Program-made: the position numbers and the translations under genes
The notes under the pieces: generated by a model
Seen by the model: only the letters and a program-made list of their open reading frames with translations
What the model was told of the DNA's origin: nothing
Databases searched by the model: none
In this document: positions 1 to 7,976 of the stretch, piece after piece
Position numbering within the stretch: position 1 is the stretch's first letter
Layout of the letters: every line of letters starts with the position of its first letter
NCBI RefSeq assembly: GCF_016924835.1
Contig: NZ_CP070480.1
Coordinates: forward strand, 2,046,001 to 2,110,000
DNA: 64,000 nt
DNA from: Rothia sp. ZJ932
GTDB lineage: Bacteria; Actinomycetota; Actinomycetes; Actinomycetales; Micrococcaceae
Direction: 5' to 3'

Positions 1-550
1 TGTAGCAGACATCCAAGAACTCTTCAGCGATCTCATAGCGCTCATCGTGTTCAATCTGACCGGGCAAACCCTGGTTTTCAGCCGCAGACTGCAGGTAAGA
101 AGTCACCACGTTGAAACCCACACGTCCGCCGGTGAGGTGGTCAAGAGTGGAATAGGAACGCGCCAGAGTGTACGGCTGATTATAGGTCACCGCCGCAGTC
201 ACGCCAAAGCCCAGGTGCTCAGTCACCGCAGCCATCGCAGAAATCTGCAAGAAAGGATCACCCACAGGCACCTGAGCGCCATCTTTGAGCACGGGAGCTA
301 CCGAGTCTTTGTAGACGTCATACACGCCCACCACATCTGCAATAAAAACCGCATCGAACAGACCCTTCTCGCAGACCTTCGCCAAATCAGTCCAGTACTT
401 AATAGTGTTGTACTCATCAGCACGGTTACGCGGGTGACGCCAGGTACCAAAACTCTGGTGGCTGGTAGTGGTCATATCAAAAGCGTTAACAACAATGCGC
501 TTTTTCTCTTCAGAACCTGTAGCGGTCGTGGGGTTAGCCTGCTCAGCCAT
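1..550 (-). CDS. LLM-class flavin-dependent monooxygenase (NtaA/SnaA/SoxA-like), partial
   Basis: Minus-strand frame starting at ATG 548-550 and running off the left edge; about 183 N-terminal residues are visible. They read MAEQANPTTATGSEEKKR followed by VNAFDMTTTSHQSFGTWRHP, then the family's FDAVFIADVVGVYDVY, TEHLGFGVTAAVTYNQPYTLARSYSTLDHLTGGRVGFNVVTS and YEIAEEFLDVCY segments (quoted discontinuously). These are typical of FMNH2-dependent monooxygenases that desulfurise organosulfur compounds or oxidise aminocarboxylates. A purine-rich GAAAGAGAA precedes the start. The SAM riboswitch upstream argues for a role in sulfur acquisition. The substrate cannot be told from the sequence. Confidence 0.85.
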   Translation of the reverse strand, partial: MAEQANPTTATGSEEKKRIVVNAFDMTTTSHQSFGTWRHPRNRADEYNTIKYWTDLAKVCEKGLFDAVFIADVVGVYDVYKDSVAPVLKDGAQVPVGDPFLQISAMAAVTEHLGFGVTAAVTYNQPYTLARSYSTLDHLTGGRVGFNVVTSYLQSAAENQGLPGQIEHDERYEIAEEFLDVCY

Positions 551-664
551 GATGCGTTCTCTTTCGGCACGGTTTGAATCTCTTGCAAACCCGCAACCCG
601 TTGCACCGCTCGCCACGGTCTTTTGCGGGAAGGCGCGCCAGGCGCCGTACTTGCCCACGCGCGT

Positions 665-783
665 CCGCCCGTTTTATTGGGTAGTTGGGACGCACCGTGT
701 GCCTGATCTTCATCTGGGGCACCCCGCTACGGGAGAGGGTTGCCGCCCAACTAGCCAGAGCTTAACGCTGGGTCTCATGATCG
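665..783 (-). promoter_or_regulatory. SAM-responsive riboswitch (SAM-I/SAM-IV clan)
   Basis: Read on the minus strand, the leader of the monooxygenase gene contains GATCATGAGACCCAGCG, an AAGCTCTGGCTA segment, GGGCGGCAACCCTC and GGGGTGCCCCAGATGAAGATC in the order expected of the SAM-I/SAM-IV core (a P1 made of GATC/GATC ends, kink-turn P2, and the GGCAACC junction). The 'GGGGTGCCCC' P3 style resembles actinobacterial SAM-IV. Downstream, CCCAACTA can pair perfectly with the TAGTTGGG of P2, a plausible switching element. The aptamer ends about 150 bases before the start codon. SAM binding would be expected to shut the gene off. Confidence 0.82.
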
Positions 784-833
784 TTGATGTCAGCCTACGG
801 CAGGTGTGTTACGGCTGACAATCTATGACGCGA

Positions 834-1006
834 CATAACAAATGTGACGGTTTATTGAGGGGTGGACGAGAGAGGGTTCTTGGTGAGTGTTGGGTTTACG
901 CCCGAGCGTTGCGGCTTTTCCCTAACGTTCGGGAGGAACCCCAATGCCCGGAGTGCAGACACCCGGTTACAGCCACCCAGCGTCATAGACTGTCACATTC
1001 GTTATC
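834..1006. promoter_or_regulatory. Inverted pair of ~21-bp sites upstream of acs
   Basis: The motif ATAACrAATGTGACrGTyTAT occurs at 835-855 on the plus strand and again, in opposite orientation, at 983-1005 (three differences). Both contain TGTGAC, the half-site of CRP/GlxR-type and some MtrA-type operators. The pair lies in the divergent region between the riboswitch-controlled gene and acs. A role in acs regulation is inference. Confidence 0.4.
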
Positions 1007-1085
1007 TCTTGTCACGCCTTCGCGGTGTACCTGCCTGTTCCGTACTCTAAACAGTAGATAAGAAGGCAAGACCAAAGGAACTCTT

Positions 1086-3194
1086 GTGGCACTACCCGCT
1101 GATTTCACGTTTTCTGACCCGTTTAATCCCACCCCGAACCCCGCGCTGATTTCTGATGAAGCGCGCATACAGTTTTGGGGCGATCAGGCGCGGGCGCGTC
1201 TCACCTGGGGTGTGCCCTTTACCGAGGAGAACACCCACTCCTTCAAGAAACCGGTTTCGCTGGGGCTTGATGCGGACGGCGTAGAACAGTTTACTATTCC
1301 CAAAATTAAGTGGTTTGAAGGCGGCAAACTCAACGTTGCCTACAACTGCGTTGATCGTCATGTTGAGGCAGGACGCGGGAACAAGACCGCCCTGCTTTTT
1401 GAGGGTGAACCCGGCGACCGCGAGGCGATCTCATACGCAGAACTGCAAAAACGAGTTGCCAAAGCCACCCACGGTCTTGAAAAACTGGGGGTGGCTAAGG
1501 GCGATCGCGTAGTCATTTATCTACCGGTGATTCCTGAAACCATTATCTTCACGCTGGCATGTGCCCGCATTGGCGCTATTCACTCCCTCGTGTTTGGTGG
1601 TTTCTCTGCCGAGGCACTGCGCTTCCGTGTAGAAGACACCGGCGCCAAGGTACTCATCACCACCGACGGACAGAACCGCCGCGGCTCCGTAGTACCCGTC
1701 AAGGTCAACGCCGATGACGCCTGTACGGGCGAAAACAAAATCGAGCACATCATCGTGGTAGACCGCACCGCAGGCACTGCGGAGGCGCGCGCGTCCGTGC
1801 CCTGGGCTCAAGACCGCGATGTTTGGTACCACGAGCTCATTGCCAATGTGCCCGACACCCACGAGGCTCCCCTGCACGATGCCGAAGATCCGCTCTTCAT
1901 CATCTACACCTCCGGCACCACCGGAAAACCCAAGGGTCTAGTACACACCATGGGTGGCTACCTGACGCAGACCGCCTACACTCATGCCCTGCTCTACGAT
2001 TTGCTACCCGATGTTGAAGGGGAGGACGGCACACGCCGCCCCGATGAGCTTTCCACCGTCAATGACCCCGCCAAGGTTGAGTCAGCCGTCCACTGGTGTA
2101 CCGCCGACCTTGCCTGGGTGACCGCTCATACCTACGAGATTTACGGGCCGCTAGTCAACGGCGTCACCGAAGTTATCTACGAGGGCACGCCCAACACCCC
2201 CACTTTTGAGCGTCATTTTGAGATTCTTGAGCGCTACAAGGTCACCAACTACTACACCGCGCCCACCCTGATTCGCTCCCTCATGGGAGCTTTCCCTCAA
2301 GGACCGCAGGCAGGCAAGTTCGACTTCTCCTCGATCAAACTGCTGGGCTCGGTCGGCGAGTCGATCAACCCCGAGGCGTGGCACTGGCTCTACACCCACA
2401 TTGGCGGGAATAACGCATCCTTCATTGATACCTGGTGGCAGTCAGAAACCGGCTCAACCGTGTGCTCCCCGCGTCCGCACGACCCCCAGTTCGCACCCGC
2501 TGGCACTTACCCCGACGGCGCACCGCGCACCTCTCTCAAGCCCGGCTGCGCTACCCGCGCCGTTCCAGGCATCTCAACCCGCGTGGTCGATGAAAAGGGT
2601 GACCCCGTTGAAACCGGCACCCAGGGTTTTATTGTGGTCGATAAAATCGGTCCTTCCATGGCGCGCACCGTTTGGGGCAACCCGCAACGCTACCTTGACT
2701 CCTACTGGAAGCACTACGGAGAGCGCGGCTGGTTCTTAGCGGGCGATGGTGCCAAGCAGGACGCAGAGGGTGACACCTACATTCTGGGTCGTATTGACGA
2801 TGTTATTAATATTTCGGGGCACAGGCTCTCCACTATTGAAATCGAATCTGCCCTCATCACCCACGAAACCGTCATTGAAGCAGGCGTCTGCCCCATCGAA
2901 GACGAGCTAACCGGCCACCAAGCAGTCGCCTTCGTAACCCTATCTAAGGCAGGGAACACACTTTCAACACAAGAACTCAAAACAGTTTTAAGCGAACACA
3001 TCCGCCACGAAATCGGCCCCATTGCCAAACCCAAAGACGTTGTAGCTGTTGCAGATATTCCCAAAACCCGCTCAGGCAAAATCACCCGCCGACTACTGAG
3101 CCAGCTCTACGAAGGGAAGGCTCTAGGCGACCGCTCGTCCCTGCAAAACGAAGAAGCACTGGACGCGATTGCCAGGGTGATAGCAGCCCACTAG
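1086..3194 (+). CDS. acs: Acetyl-CoA synthetase
   Basis: A 702-residue ANL-superfamily AMP-forming ligase that activates acetate to acetyl-CoA through acetyl-AMP. Visible motifs are the P-loop-like YTSGTTGKPKGLVHT near residue 275, DTWWQSETG near 450, the AGDGAKQDAEGD...LGRIDDVINISGHRLST hinge region near 555-580, and the C-terminal KTRSGKITRR containing the catalytic lysine that is acetylated in this family. Length is slightly above the usual ~650. The GTG start at 1086 follows AAAGGAA by a normal spacing. The long upstream region carries a pair of inverted TGTGAC-containing sites. The 3' end overlaps the convergent PadR gene by four bases. Confidence 0.95.
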   Translation: MALPADFTFSDPFNPTPNPALISDEARIQFWGDQARARLTWGVPFTEENTHSFKKPVSLGLDADGVEQFTIPKIKWFEGGKLNVAYNCVDRHVEAGRGNKTALLFEGEPGDREAISYAELQKRVAKATHGLEKLGVAKGDRVVIYLPVIPETIIFTLACARIGAIHSLVFGGFSAEALRFRVEDTGAKVLITTDGQNRRGSVVPVKVNADDACTGENKIEHIIVVDRTAGTAEARASVPWAQDRDVWYHELIANVPDTHEAPLHDAEDPLFIIYTSGTTGKPKGLVHTMGGYLTQTAYTHALLYDLLPDVEGEDGTRRPDELSTVNDPAKVESAVHWCTADLAWVTAHTYEIYGPLVNGVTEVIYEGTPNTPTFERHFEILERYKVTNYYTAPTLIRSLMGAFPQGPQAGKFDFSSIKLLGSVGESINPEAWHWLYTHIGGNNASFIDTWWQSETGSTVCSPRPHDPQFAPAGTYPDGAPRTSLKPGCATRAVPGISTRVVDEKGDPVETGTQGFIVVDKIGPSMARTVWGNPQRYLDSYWKHYGERGWFLAGDGAKQDAEGDTYILGRIDDVINISGHRLSTIEIESALITHETVIEAGVCPIEDELTGHQAVAFVTLSKAGNTLSTQELKTVLSEHIRHEIGPIAKPKDVVAVADIPKTRSGKITRRLLSQLYEGKALGDRSSLQNEEALDAIARVIAAH

Positions 3195-3553
3195 TATCCG
3201 TCCCTCAAGATCAAGGCGCCACAGACATCCGCCGGAAGAAGTGCCACCTGTTCGACAAATTGCTTCCAACTAGTTTCTAATTGAGCTAGCCGTTGCTCAC
3301 CTTCGGCGGTGATAGCGTACATTTTGCGCCCCGGTCCGCCGTCGCCGTCCTGCCAGTGAGTTTCAAGATAACCTGCCTCCTCGAGCTTGGCTAAAGCTGG
3401 GTACAAGGTAGCGCCTTTAATCGGCTCAAACCCCCGCCCGATAAGTGCTTTGCCCAGGGCATAGCCGTGCGTGGCACCCCCCTTAATTTCCTGGAGGAGC
3501 AGCAAGGGAAGAACGGCGCGCTGCCAGGTGGCAAAATCTTTAGAACTCATCAT
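3191..3553 (-). CDS. PadR family transcriptional regulator
   Basis: About 120 residues beginning MMSSKDFATWQRAVLPLLLLQEI, then GGATHGYALGKAL, IKGATLYPALAKLEEAGYLETHW and GPGRKMYAITAEGEQRL, the winged-helix signature of PadR. A short C-terminal helix would form the dimer interface. The start overlaps the 3' end of the upstream membrane-protein gene (an ATGATGAG overlap around 3540-3553), so the two are translationally coupled and form an operon. PadR proteins coupled to HAAS/DUF1700-type membrane proteins usually control that partner or a transporter. The ATG at 3550 is an alternative start. Confidence 0.88.
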   Translation of the reverse strand: MMSSKDFATWQRAVLPLLLLQEIKGGATHGYALGKALIGRGFEPIKGATLYPALAKLEEAGYLETHWQDGDGGPGRKMYAITAEGEQRLAQLETSWKQFVEQVALLPADVCGALILRDGY

Positions 3554-4598
3554 CAGCCGCCTTGGCAAGAGCTGCATCGCGTTTGGTTCTATCGCGGCGA
3601 TAACCAGTTATGAAGGTGACAATAGCAAGTATCGCAACGCCGACTGCCCAGTAGAAGGCAAGACCAGACCACTCTGCACGCGCAGCCATAGAGTAGCAGA
3701 TAGCAAGCAGGGCAAAGGCGGAAATGGCGCGGGCAATAATCCAAGATATAAAGCGACGGGTAATGCTACGGGTGCCCTTACCTGCCATTTTTTCGGCGTA
3801 AGCAGCCGGATCACCAAATTCTTCGCCGGGGTCAGAAGCAGATTCAGCGACATGAGCGCGGGCTTCCTCTACCAGAGCGCGGGCTTCTGCCTTGGAGTAA
3901 AGATGCTGCCCACGCAGGGCACCTTCATAGCGAACAAACCAATCGCGGGAATCCACAGGTGTTGCAAGTAGCGAGGGTGCAGAGAATACGAACCAGCCGC
4001 TAACTACCAGGAGCAGAAGGTTGATGCCCAAGGCAAGCAGGGTGGGAATCTGCCAGCTATTGTCGGTATCAAAGGCCCAAATTCCGATGGTGAAACACGT
4101 TGCAGCCAGTAAAGCAATACCGGCAAGGACGCTTGCCACGGCCGCCCCCATCATGCCGCGCTTGAAGTAGTTAAAACCTGTCATACCTGCGGTGTAAGAG
4201 ATGATGAGCATCAGCACTATAAAGACGAGATTATCTGCTTGCTTAACCATCCAGTTTTCGGAGGCAAACAGAATAATGACTAGTGAGAGGATAAAGGCAA
4301 TAAAGCATCCCGTAGCCATTGAAGAGGCGGTTGTTTCAACGCGGTTTTCGGTGATCCCTAGTGAGGTATCTATATCAGTAAAAGCTTCGCGAGCGGCGTC
4401 CTGAGGTTCTCCGAGTATCTCAGCAGCAGTAAGGTCTTCGCCGTTTGTCAGTAGGCGGGCTTGTTCAAGGGCATCATGAATGTTCTGATTTGTTGCACCA
4501 GGCATGCTGACAAGCTCGGTGGCAAAATCAAGTGCCCAAGGACGGTTGCGCTCGTCCCAGGCTGTGAAATCTGCATTGTTGTGTAGTTTCTGAGCCAT
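3540..4598 (-). CDS. Multi-pass membrane protein with HAAS/DUF1700-like architecture
   Basis: A 352-residue protein starting MAQKLHNNADFTAWDER at ATG 4596-4598, preceded by AAGGAG. The reading frame continues further upstream but lacks a ribosome site there. The first ~110 residues are soluble and include a helix-rich segment like the HAAS signalling domain (FATELVSMPGATNQNIHDALEQA). Six or seven hydrophobic segments follow, split by a second soluble helical stretch (YSKAEARALVEEARAHVAESASDPGEEFGDPAAYAEKMAG). It is co-transcribed with, and overlaps, the PadR gene, with which it probably forms a sensing pair. No enzymatic motif is visible. Confidence 0.7.
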   Translation of the reverse strand: MAQKLHNNADFTAWDERNRPWALDFATELVSMPGATNQNIHDALEQARLLTNGEDLTAAEILGEPQDAAREAFTDIDTSLGITENRVETTASSMATGCFIAFILSLVIILFASENWMVKQADNLVFIVLMLIISYTAGMTGFNYFKRGMMGAAVASVLAGIALLAATCFTIGIWAFDTDNSWQIPTLLALGINLLLLVVSGWFVFSAPSLLATPVDSRDWFVRYEGALRGQHLYSKAEARALVEEARAHVAESASDPGEEFGDPAAYAEKMAGKGTRSITRRFISWIIARAISAFALLAICYSMAARAEWSGLAFYWAVGVAILAIVTFITGYRRDRTKRDAALAKAADDEF

Positions 4599-4697
4599 CG
4601 AAGATTCACTCCTTGAAATGAAAGGTAAACAACTTTGTCTACTAGATAAAATTATTACATAGTTCAGAAAGCTACTCAATAGTCCTGGTGTAGGCTT

Positions 4698-5477
4698 GTG
4701 CGTATGCATTTTGTCTTTGACGTAGACGGAACCACCAGCTTCAACGGCATGACCATTGAGCCCGAAGTCTGCGAAGCTTTCCGACGGCTCATAGCTGCGG
4801 GGCATACCGTGGTACTGGCGTCGGCGCGTCCTATTCGCGATATTTTGCCCATGCTGCCCGCCGACCTCAAAGACATCACCTGTATTGGTGCTAACGGCGC
4901 TCTAATATATGAGGACGGCGAGGTGCGGGTACGTGCGGTCATTGACGCTGAGGCTTTCAACCGGGTGCGCGAGCTGATTCTGGAGCACACAGTTGATTTT
5001 GTGGCTGATTCTTCGCGCCACTACGCCTACTCGCTACCGCACAACCATTTTCTCATCGAACGCATCGACGTTAACCAGCTAGATACCAGGGTTGAGTTCG
5101 CGCAGTTGAAGCGTGCCACCAAGGTGATGATGCTGAATATTACCGACCGCGCCCTGCACCAGTTTCTGCACGATGAAGTTTCAAAGCTGAAAGTTGAGGT
5201 CGCTGAGCATGATGACCCCACCGGTGCCAACATTGATTTAACCGCCGCCGGGGTACATAAACAGGCTGCCCTTACAGAACTGCTAGACGGCGCCCCCTAT
5301 ATCGCCTTCGGCAACGACACCAACGACATTGAAATGCTACAGGGCGCTAGCTACGCGGTAGCGGTGGGCCCCAAAGAAGAGATTATTGCCCTCGGCGATA
5401 CGGCGGTGGACGCGCGTGGGCAGGCAGTTGCCCACGCCATCGACGTGCTGGTAGGAAACATACCGGTAGAAGTTTAG
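4698..5477 (+). CDS. Cof-type HAD-superfamily phosphatase
   Basis: A 259-residue protein with the HAD motifs of the Cof/YidA subfamily: FDVDGTTSFNG at the N-terminus (nucleophile Asp and Asp+2), VVLASARPIRDI (motif II), a lysine in the ANIDLTAAGVHKQAAL segment (motif III), and AFGNDTNDIEMLQGASYAVAVGP (motif IV). Cof-type enzymes hydrolyse sugar phosphates, PLP or FMN; the substrate is unknown here. The GTG at 4698 and the ATG at 4704 are both possible starts. A long perfect hairpin follows the stop codon. Confidence 0.88.
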   Translation: MRMHFVFDVDGTTSFNGMTIEPEVCEAFRRLIAAGHTVVLASARPIRDILPMLPADLKDITCIGANGALIYEDGEVRVRAVIDAEAFNRVRELILEHTVDFVADSSRHYAYSLPHNHFLIERIDVNQLDTRVEFAQLKRATKVMMLNITDRALHQFLHDEVSKLKVEVAEHDDPTGANIDLTAAGVHKQAALTELLDGAPYIAFGNDTNDIEMLQGASYAVAVGPKEEIIALGDTAVDARGQAVAHAIDVLVGNIPVEV

Positions 5478-5540
5478 GACGCCTGAAAGTGCCACATCGG
5501 GGTCAAATACACCCCCTGATGGTACTTTCAGGCGTCCTAA
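5474..5540. terminator. Bidirectional hairpin terminator
   Basis: The arms TTTAGGACGCCTGAAAGT and ACTTTCAGGCGTCCTAA are complementary over about 18 bp around a ~30-base loop. The element sits between two convergent genes (HAD phosphatase and ABC ATPase), so it may serve both. Confidence 0.75.
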
Positions 5541-5572
5541 AGAGTCTGTGGATTCTTATCTAAACACCTCGG

Positions 5573-6322
5573 TTAGATGCGGTAGTCCGACATTTCGAAA
5601 ATTTGCAGGAACTGCTTGATGCGTTCGTTATCGGAGTTGAAGAATCCCTTAGGTTCGCCGTTGTACAGCAGGTTGCCGCCTTCAAGAAAAATGATGCGGT
5701 CGGCGACCCTCTGCGCGAACGCCATGTTGTGGGTGACAACTACCAGCGAGCGGTTTTCCTTCGCCAGGTTCATGAGGACGCGAATAACCTCGGCTTCAAG
5801 CTCGGGGTCAAGGGCGCTGGTGGGCTCATCAAAGAGCAGGTAGTCAGGTGATACAGCCAAAGCACGGGCTATTGCCACGCGCTGCTGCTGACCGCCCGAA
5901 AGATTGTCAGGGTAAGAATCTTTCTTCTCGCCCAAGCCCACTTTTTCAAGCAGGGAGAGGGCAAGCGCGTCCGCCTCTTTCTGACCCATCTTGCCATTGA
6001 GAACCGGTGCAAGTGCTACGTTTTGCGCGGCGGTGTAGTGCGGGAACAGGTTAAAGTTTTGAAAGACCATCGCTGAATGTTTGCGGATGGTGCGTACCTG
6101 CTCGTCGGTGAGTTTGCTACCGAAGTCGATGCGGTCGCCCTCGATGCTGAGACTACCAGATTCGGGGGTTTCGAGCAGATTGAGGCAGCGTAGCAGGGTT
6201 GATTTGCCCGAACCGGAGGGACCTAGGATGACGGTGGTTTCACCGCTAGTTAGCTCAAGTGAGATGTTGTTAAGTACGGTGTTGTCACCGAAACTTTTGG
6301 TGAGGTGATCGAGGCTAAGCAT
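5573..6322 (-). CDS. Polar amino acid ABC transporter ATP-binding protein
   Basis: A 249-residue ATPase of the GlnQ/TcyC class: Walker A GPSGSGKSTLLRCLN near residue 34, Q-loop MVFQNFNLFPH, signature LSGGQQQRVAIARAL, Walker B YLLFDEPTSALDPE and the H-switch VVVTHNMAFA. Its start overlaps the end of the permease gene by eight bases. It powers uptake with the permease and lipoprotein upstream. The adjacent cystathionine gene suggests a sulfur amino acid such as cystine as substrate; that is inference. Confidence 0.9.
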   Translation of the reverse strand: MLSLDHLTKSFGDNTVLNNISLELTSGETTVILGPSGSGKSTLLRCLNLLETPESGSLSIEGDRIDFGSKLTDEQVRTIRKHSAMVFQNFNLFPHYTAAQNVALAPVLNGKMGQKEADALALSLLEKVGLGEKKDSYPDNLSGGQQQRVAIARALAVSPDYLLFDEPTSALDPELEAEVIRVLMNLAKENRSLVVVTHNMAFAQRVADRIIFLEGGNLLYNGEPKGFFNSDNERIKQFLQIFEMSDYRI

Positions 6323-6992
6323 TAGCGTTCCTTACGTAGCGGCTGCTGCGCTTTTCGAGCAGATTCTGACCCCAGGAGAGTACGGTGACAATTAGCAGGT
6401 AGAGTACGGCGACTTCGAGGTACATGGCAAGGGGTTCGTAGGTGCGTGCGGCAACCTGCTTGCCTGATTGGAAGAGATCTACCAACGAAATGGTAGAGAC
6501 CAGGGCGGTACCTTTGACCAGGTCGATGAGGTCGTTGCCCAGTGGTGGCAGCGCGATACGGGTTGCCTGCGGAATGATCACATGGCGTAGGGTCTGCATT
6601 TGGGTGAAGTTCAGGGTGCGGGCTGCTTCAAATTGCCCGCGGGGAATGGAAGCAACGGACGCGCGGAAGGTCTCTGCGACGTAGGCACCGGTGTTCAGGC
6701 TCAAAGTAATAATCGCTGCCGTCCAAGTATCAAGGGTGATACCAACTTTAGGCAGACCGTAAAAAATTAGGAAGAGCTGCACCAACAGCGGGGTACCGCG
6801 AAAAACCCAAATGTAGAACCGTGACAGCCAGTTCAACGGATTCTTAGCAGATCGCGAGCGCATTGCGGTAGCCACGATGCCAATGAGCAGCGAGAGGCCA
6901 AAGGCAATGAGGGTGAGCGGAAGCGTCACCTTCACCATTGCTTCAAGCAGGGAGGGGAGGGACTGAATCCAGAGTTCTATGTAGCGATCCAT
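6315..6992 (-). CDS. Polar amino acid ABC transporter permease
   Basis: A 225-residue inner-membrane protein of the HisM/GlnP family with about five membrane segments and the EAA loop 'EAARTLNFTQMQTLRHVIIPQA' (quoted in part) that docks the ATPase. It starts at ATG 6990-6992 and overlaps the ATPase gene at its 3' end. A strong hairpin lies between it and the substrate-binding protein gene, so its expression is probably lower than that of the binding protein. Confidence 0.9.
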   Translation of the reverse strand: MDRYIELWIQSLPSLLEAMVKVTLPLTLIAFGLSLLIGIVATAMRSRSAKNPLNWLSRFYIWVFRGTPLLVQLFLIFYGLPKVGITLDTWTAAIITLSLNTGAYVAETFRASVASIPRGQFEAARTLNFTQMQTLRHVIIPQATRIALPPLGNDLIDLVKGTALVSTISLVDLFQSGKQVAARTYEPLAMYLEVAVLYLLIVTVLSWGQNLLEKRSSRYVRNANA

Positions 6993-7017
6993 GGGTGCTT
7001 TCGGGTGCTGGTGCGGT

Positions 7018-7070
7018 AAAAGTGCAAGAAAAACCTTTCCTTGGGGTTACGGGGTTTTTCTTGCACTTTT
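7018..7070 (-). terminator. Intra-operon attenuator hairpin
   Basis: Perfect 18-bp arms, AAAAGTGCAAGAAAAACC and its complement, separated by 17 bases and ending in a T-rich arm on the minus strand. It lies between the binding-protein gene and the permease gene of one operon. It fits a partial terminator or mRNA-stabilising hairpin that raises the binding protein relative to the membrane parts. Confidence 0.7.
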
Positions 7071-7085
7071 GCGCACGTGGGGTGT

Positions 7086-7913
7086 TTACGCCTTGGGTGA
7101 GAGGTCAGCCTTAACGTATTTTTCGTAGATTGCTTTCAGGTTGCCGTTTTCGAGGTGTTTGGTGAGCGATTCGTCGATGGCGGCTTTGAGTTCTTCGGCA
7201 CCCTTTTCCATGAGGATAGCGGCTTCTGCGCCGTCGCCGAGTGTACCGTCGAGCAGGCGCAGATTGGCGTCGGGGTGCTCTTCCATGTATGCCTGGAAGG
7301 TCACGAAGTCGTTGCCGGTCAGATCAGCGCGACCTGAGAGTACCTGTTCGATTGCCTCGTCGAAGCCGGTGACGGGAATAATGGTTGCGCCGCGTTCTTC
7401 AACGAGGGTGCGGAAGTTTGAGGTTTCTGACTGGGCGGCGCTCTTGCCGGCGAGGTCGTCGATGCTCTGTAGCTCTGAATCCTTGAGTACACCCACGCGT
7501 CCTTCTGATACTGCGTAGGGTACGGAGAAGTCGTACTTCTGCTTGCGTTCTTCGGTGGGTGAGACGTTGTTGATGACGATGTCGTAGCGATCAGCGTCAA
7601 CGCCTGCAATCAGGGAGTCCCAGGGGGTTTCGATGTATTCAGCTTTAACGCCGAGGTCTTTGGCGATCAGGTCAGCGATTTCTTTTTCGAAGCCGACGAG
7701 GTCGCCTGATTCGTCATGGTAGCCAAAGGGCTTGAAGGTGCCTTCCATGCCGATGCGGATTTTGCCGGCGTCCTTGATGGCCTGCAGTTTGTCGGTGGCA
7801 TCGGCAGGTGCTGCACCGTCGCTGGTATTGGTGGAGCATGCCGCCAAAACGGTGCCAAGAGCGCCGAGACCGAACATTTGCAGGGCAGCTTTACGGGTTA
7901 CTTCAAGAGCCAT
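7086..7913 (-). CDS. Amino acid ABC transporter substrate-binding lipoprotein
   Basis: A 275-residue family-3 solute-binding protein. The N-terminus is a lipoprotein signal ending in the lipobox LAAC (Cys about residue 26), then LQAIKDAGKIRIGMEGTFKPFGYHDESGDLVGFEKEIADLIA and NNVSPTEERKQKYDFSVPY (quoted in pieces), both typical of cystine/polar amino-acid binding proteins. It follows the cystathionine gene by 63 bases in the same orientation and precedes the permease, giving a four-gene operon. The linkage points to sulfur amino acid uptake, but the ligand is not proven. Confidence 0.88.
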   Translation of the reverse strand: MALEVTRKAALQMFGLGALGTVLAACSTNTSDGAAPADATDKLQAIKDAGKIRIGMEGTFKPFGYHDESGDLVGFEKEIADLIAKDLGVKAEYIETPWDSLIAGVDADRYDIVINNVSPTEERKQKYDFSVPYAVSEGRVGVLKDSELQSIDDLAGKSAAQSETSNFRTLVEERGATIIPVTGFDEAIEQVLSGRADLTGNDFVTFQAYMEEHPDANLRLLDGTLGDGAEAAILMEKGAEELKAAIDESLTKHLENGNLKAIYEKYVKADLSPKA

Positions 7914-7976
7914 GAGAGTTTCTCTCTTTCATCAGGTAGTTGGTGTTTTTGAAAATCTAAGGGGGGTCGGACGCGC

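Noticed and set aside
1092-3085. Minus-strand frames inside acs
   Set aside because: Shadows of a strongly conserved gene with no independent start signals.
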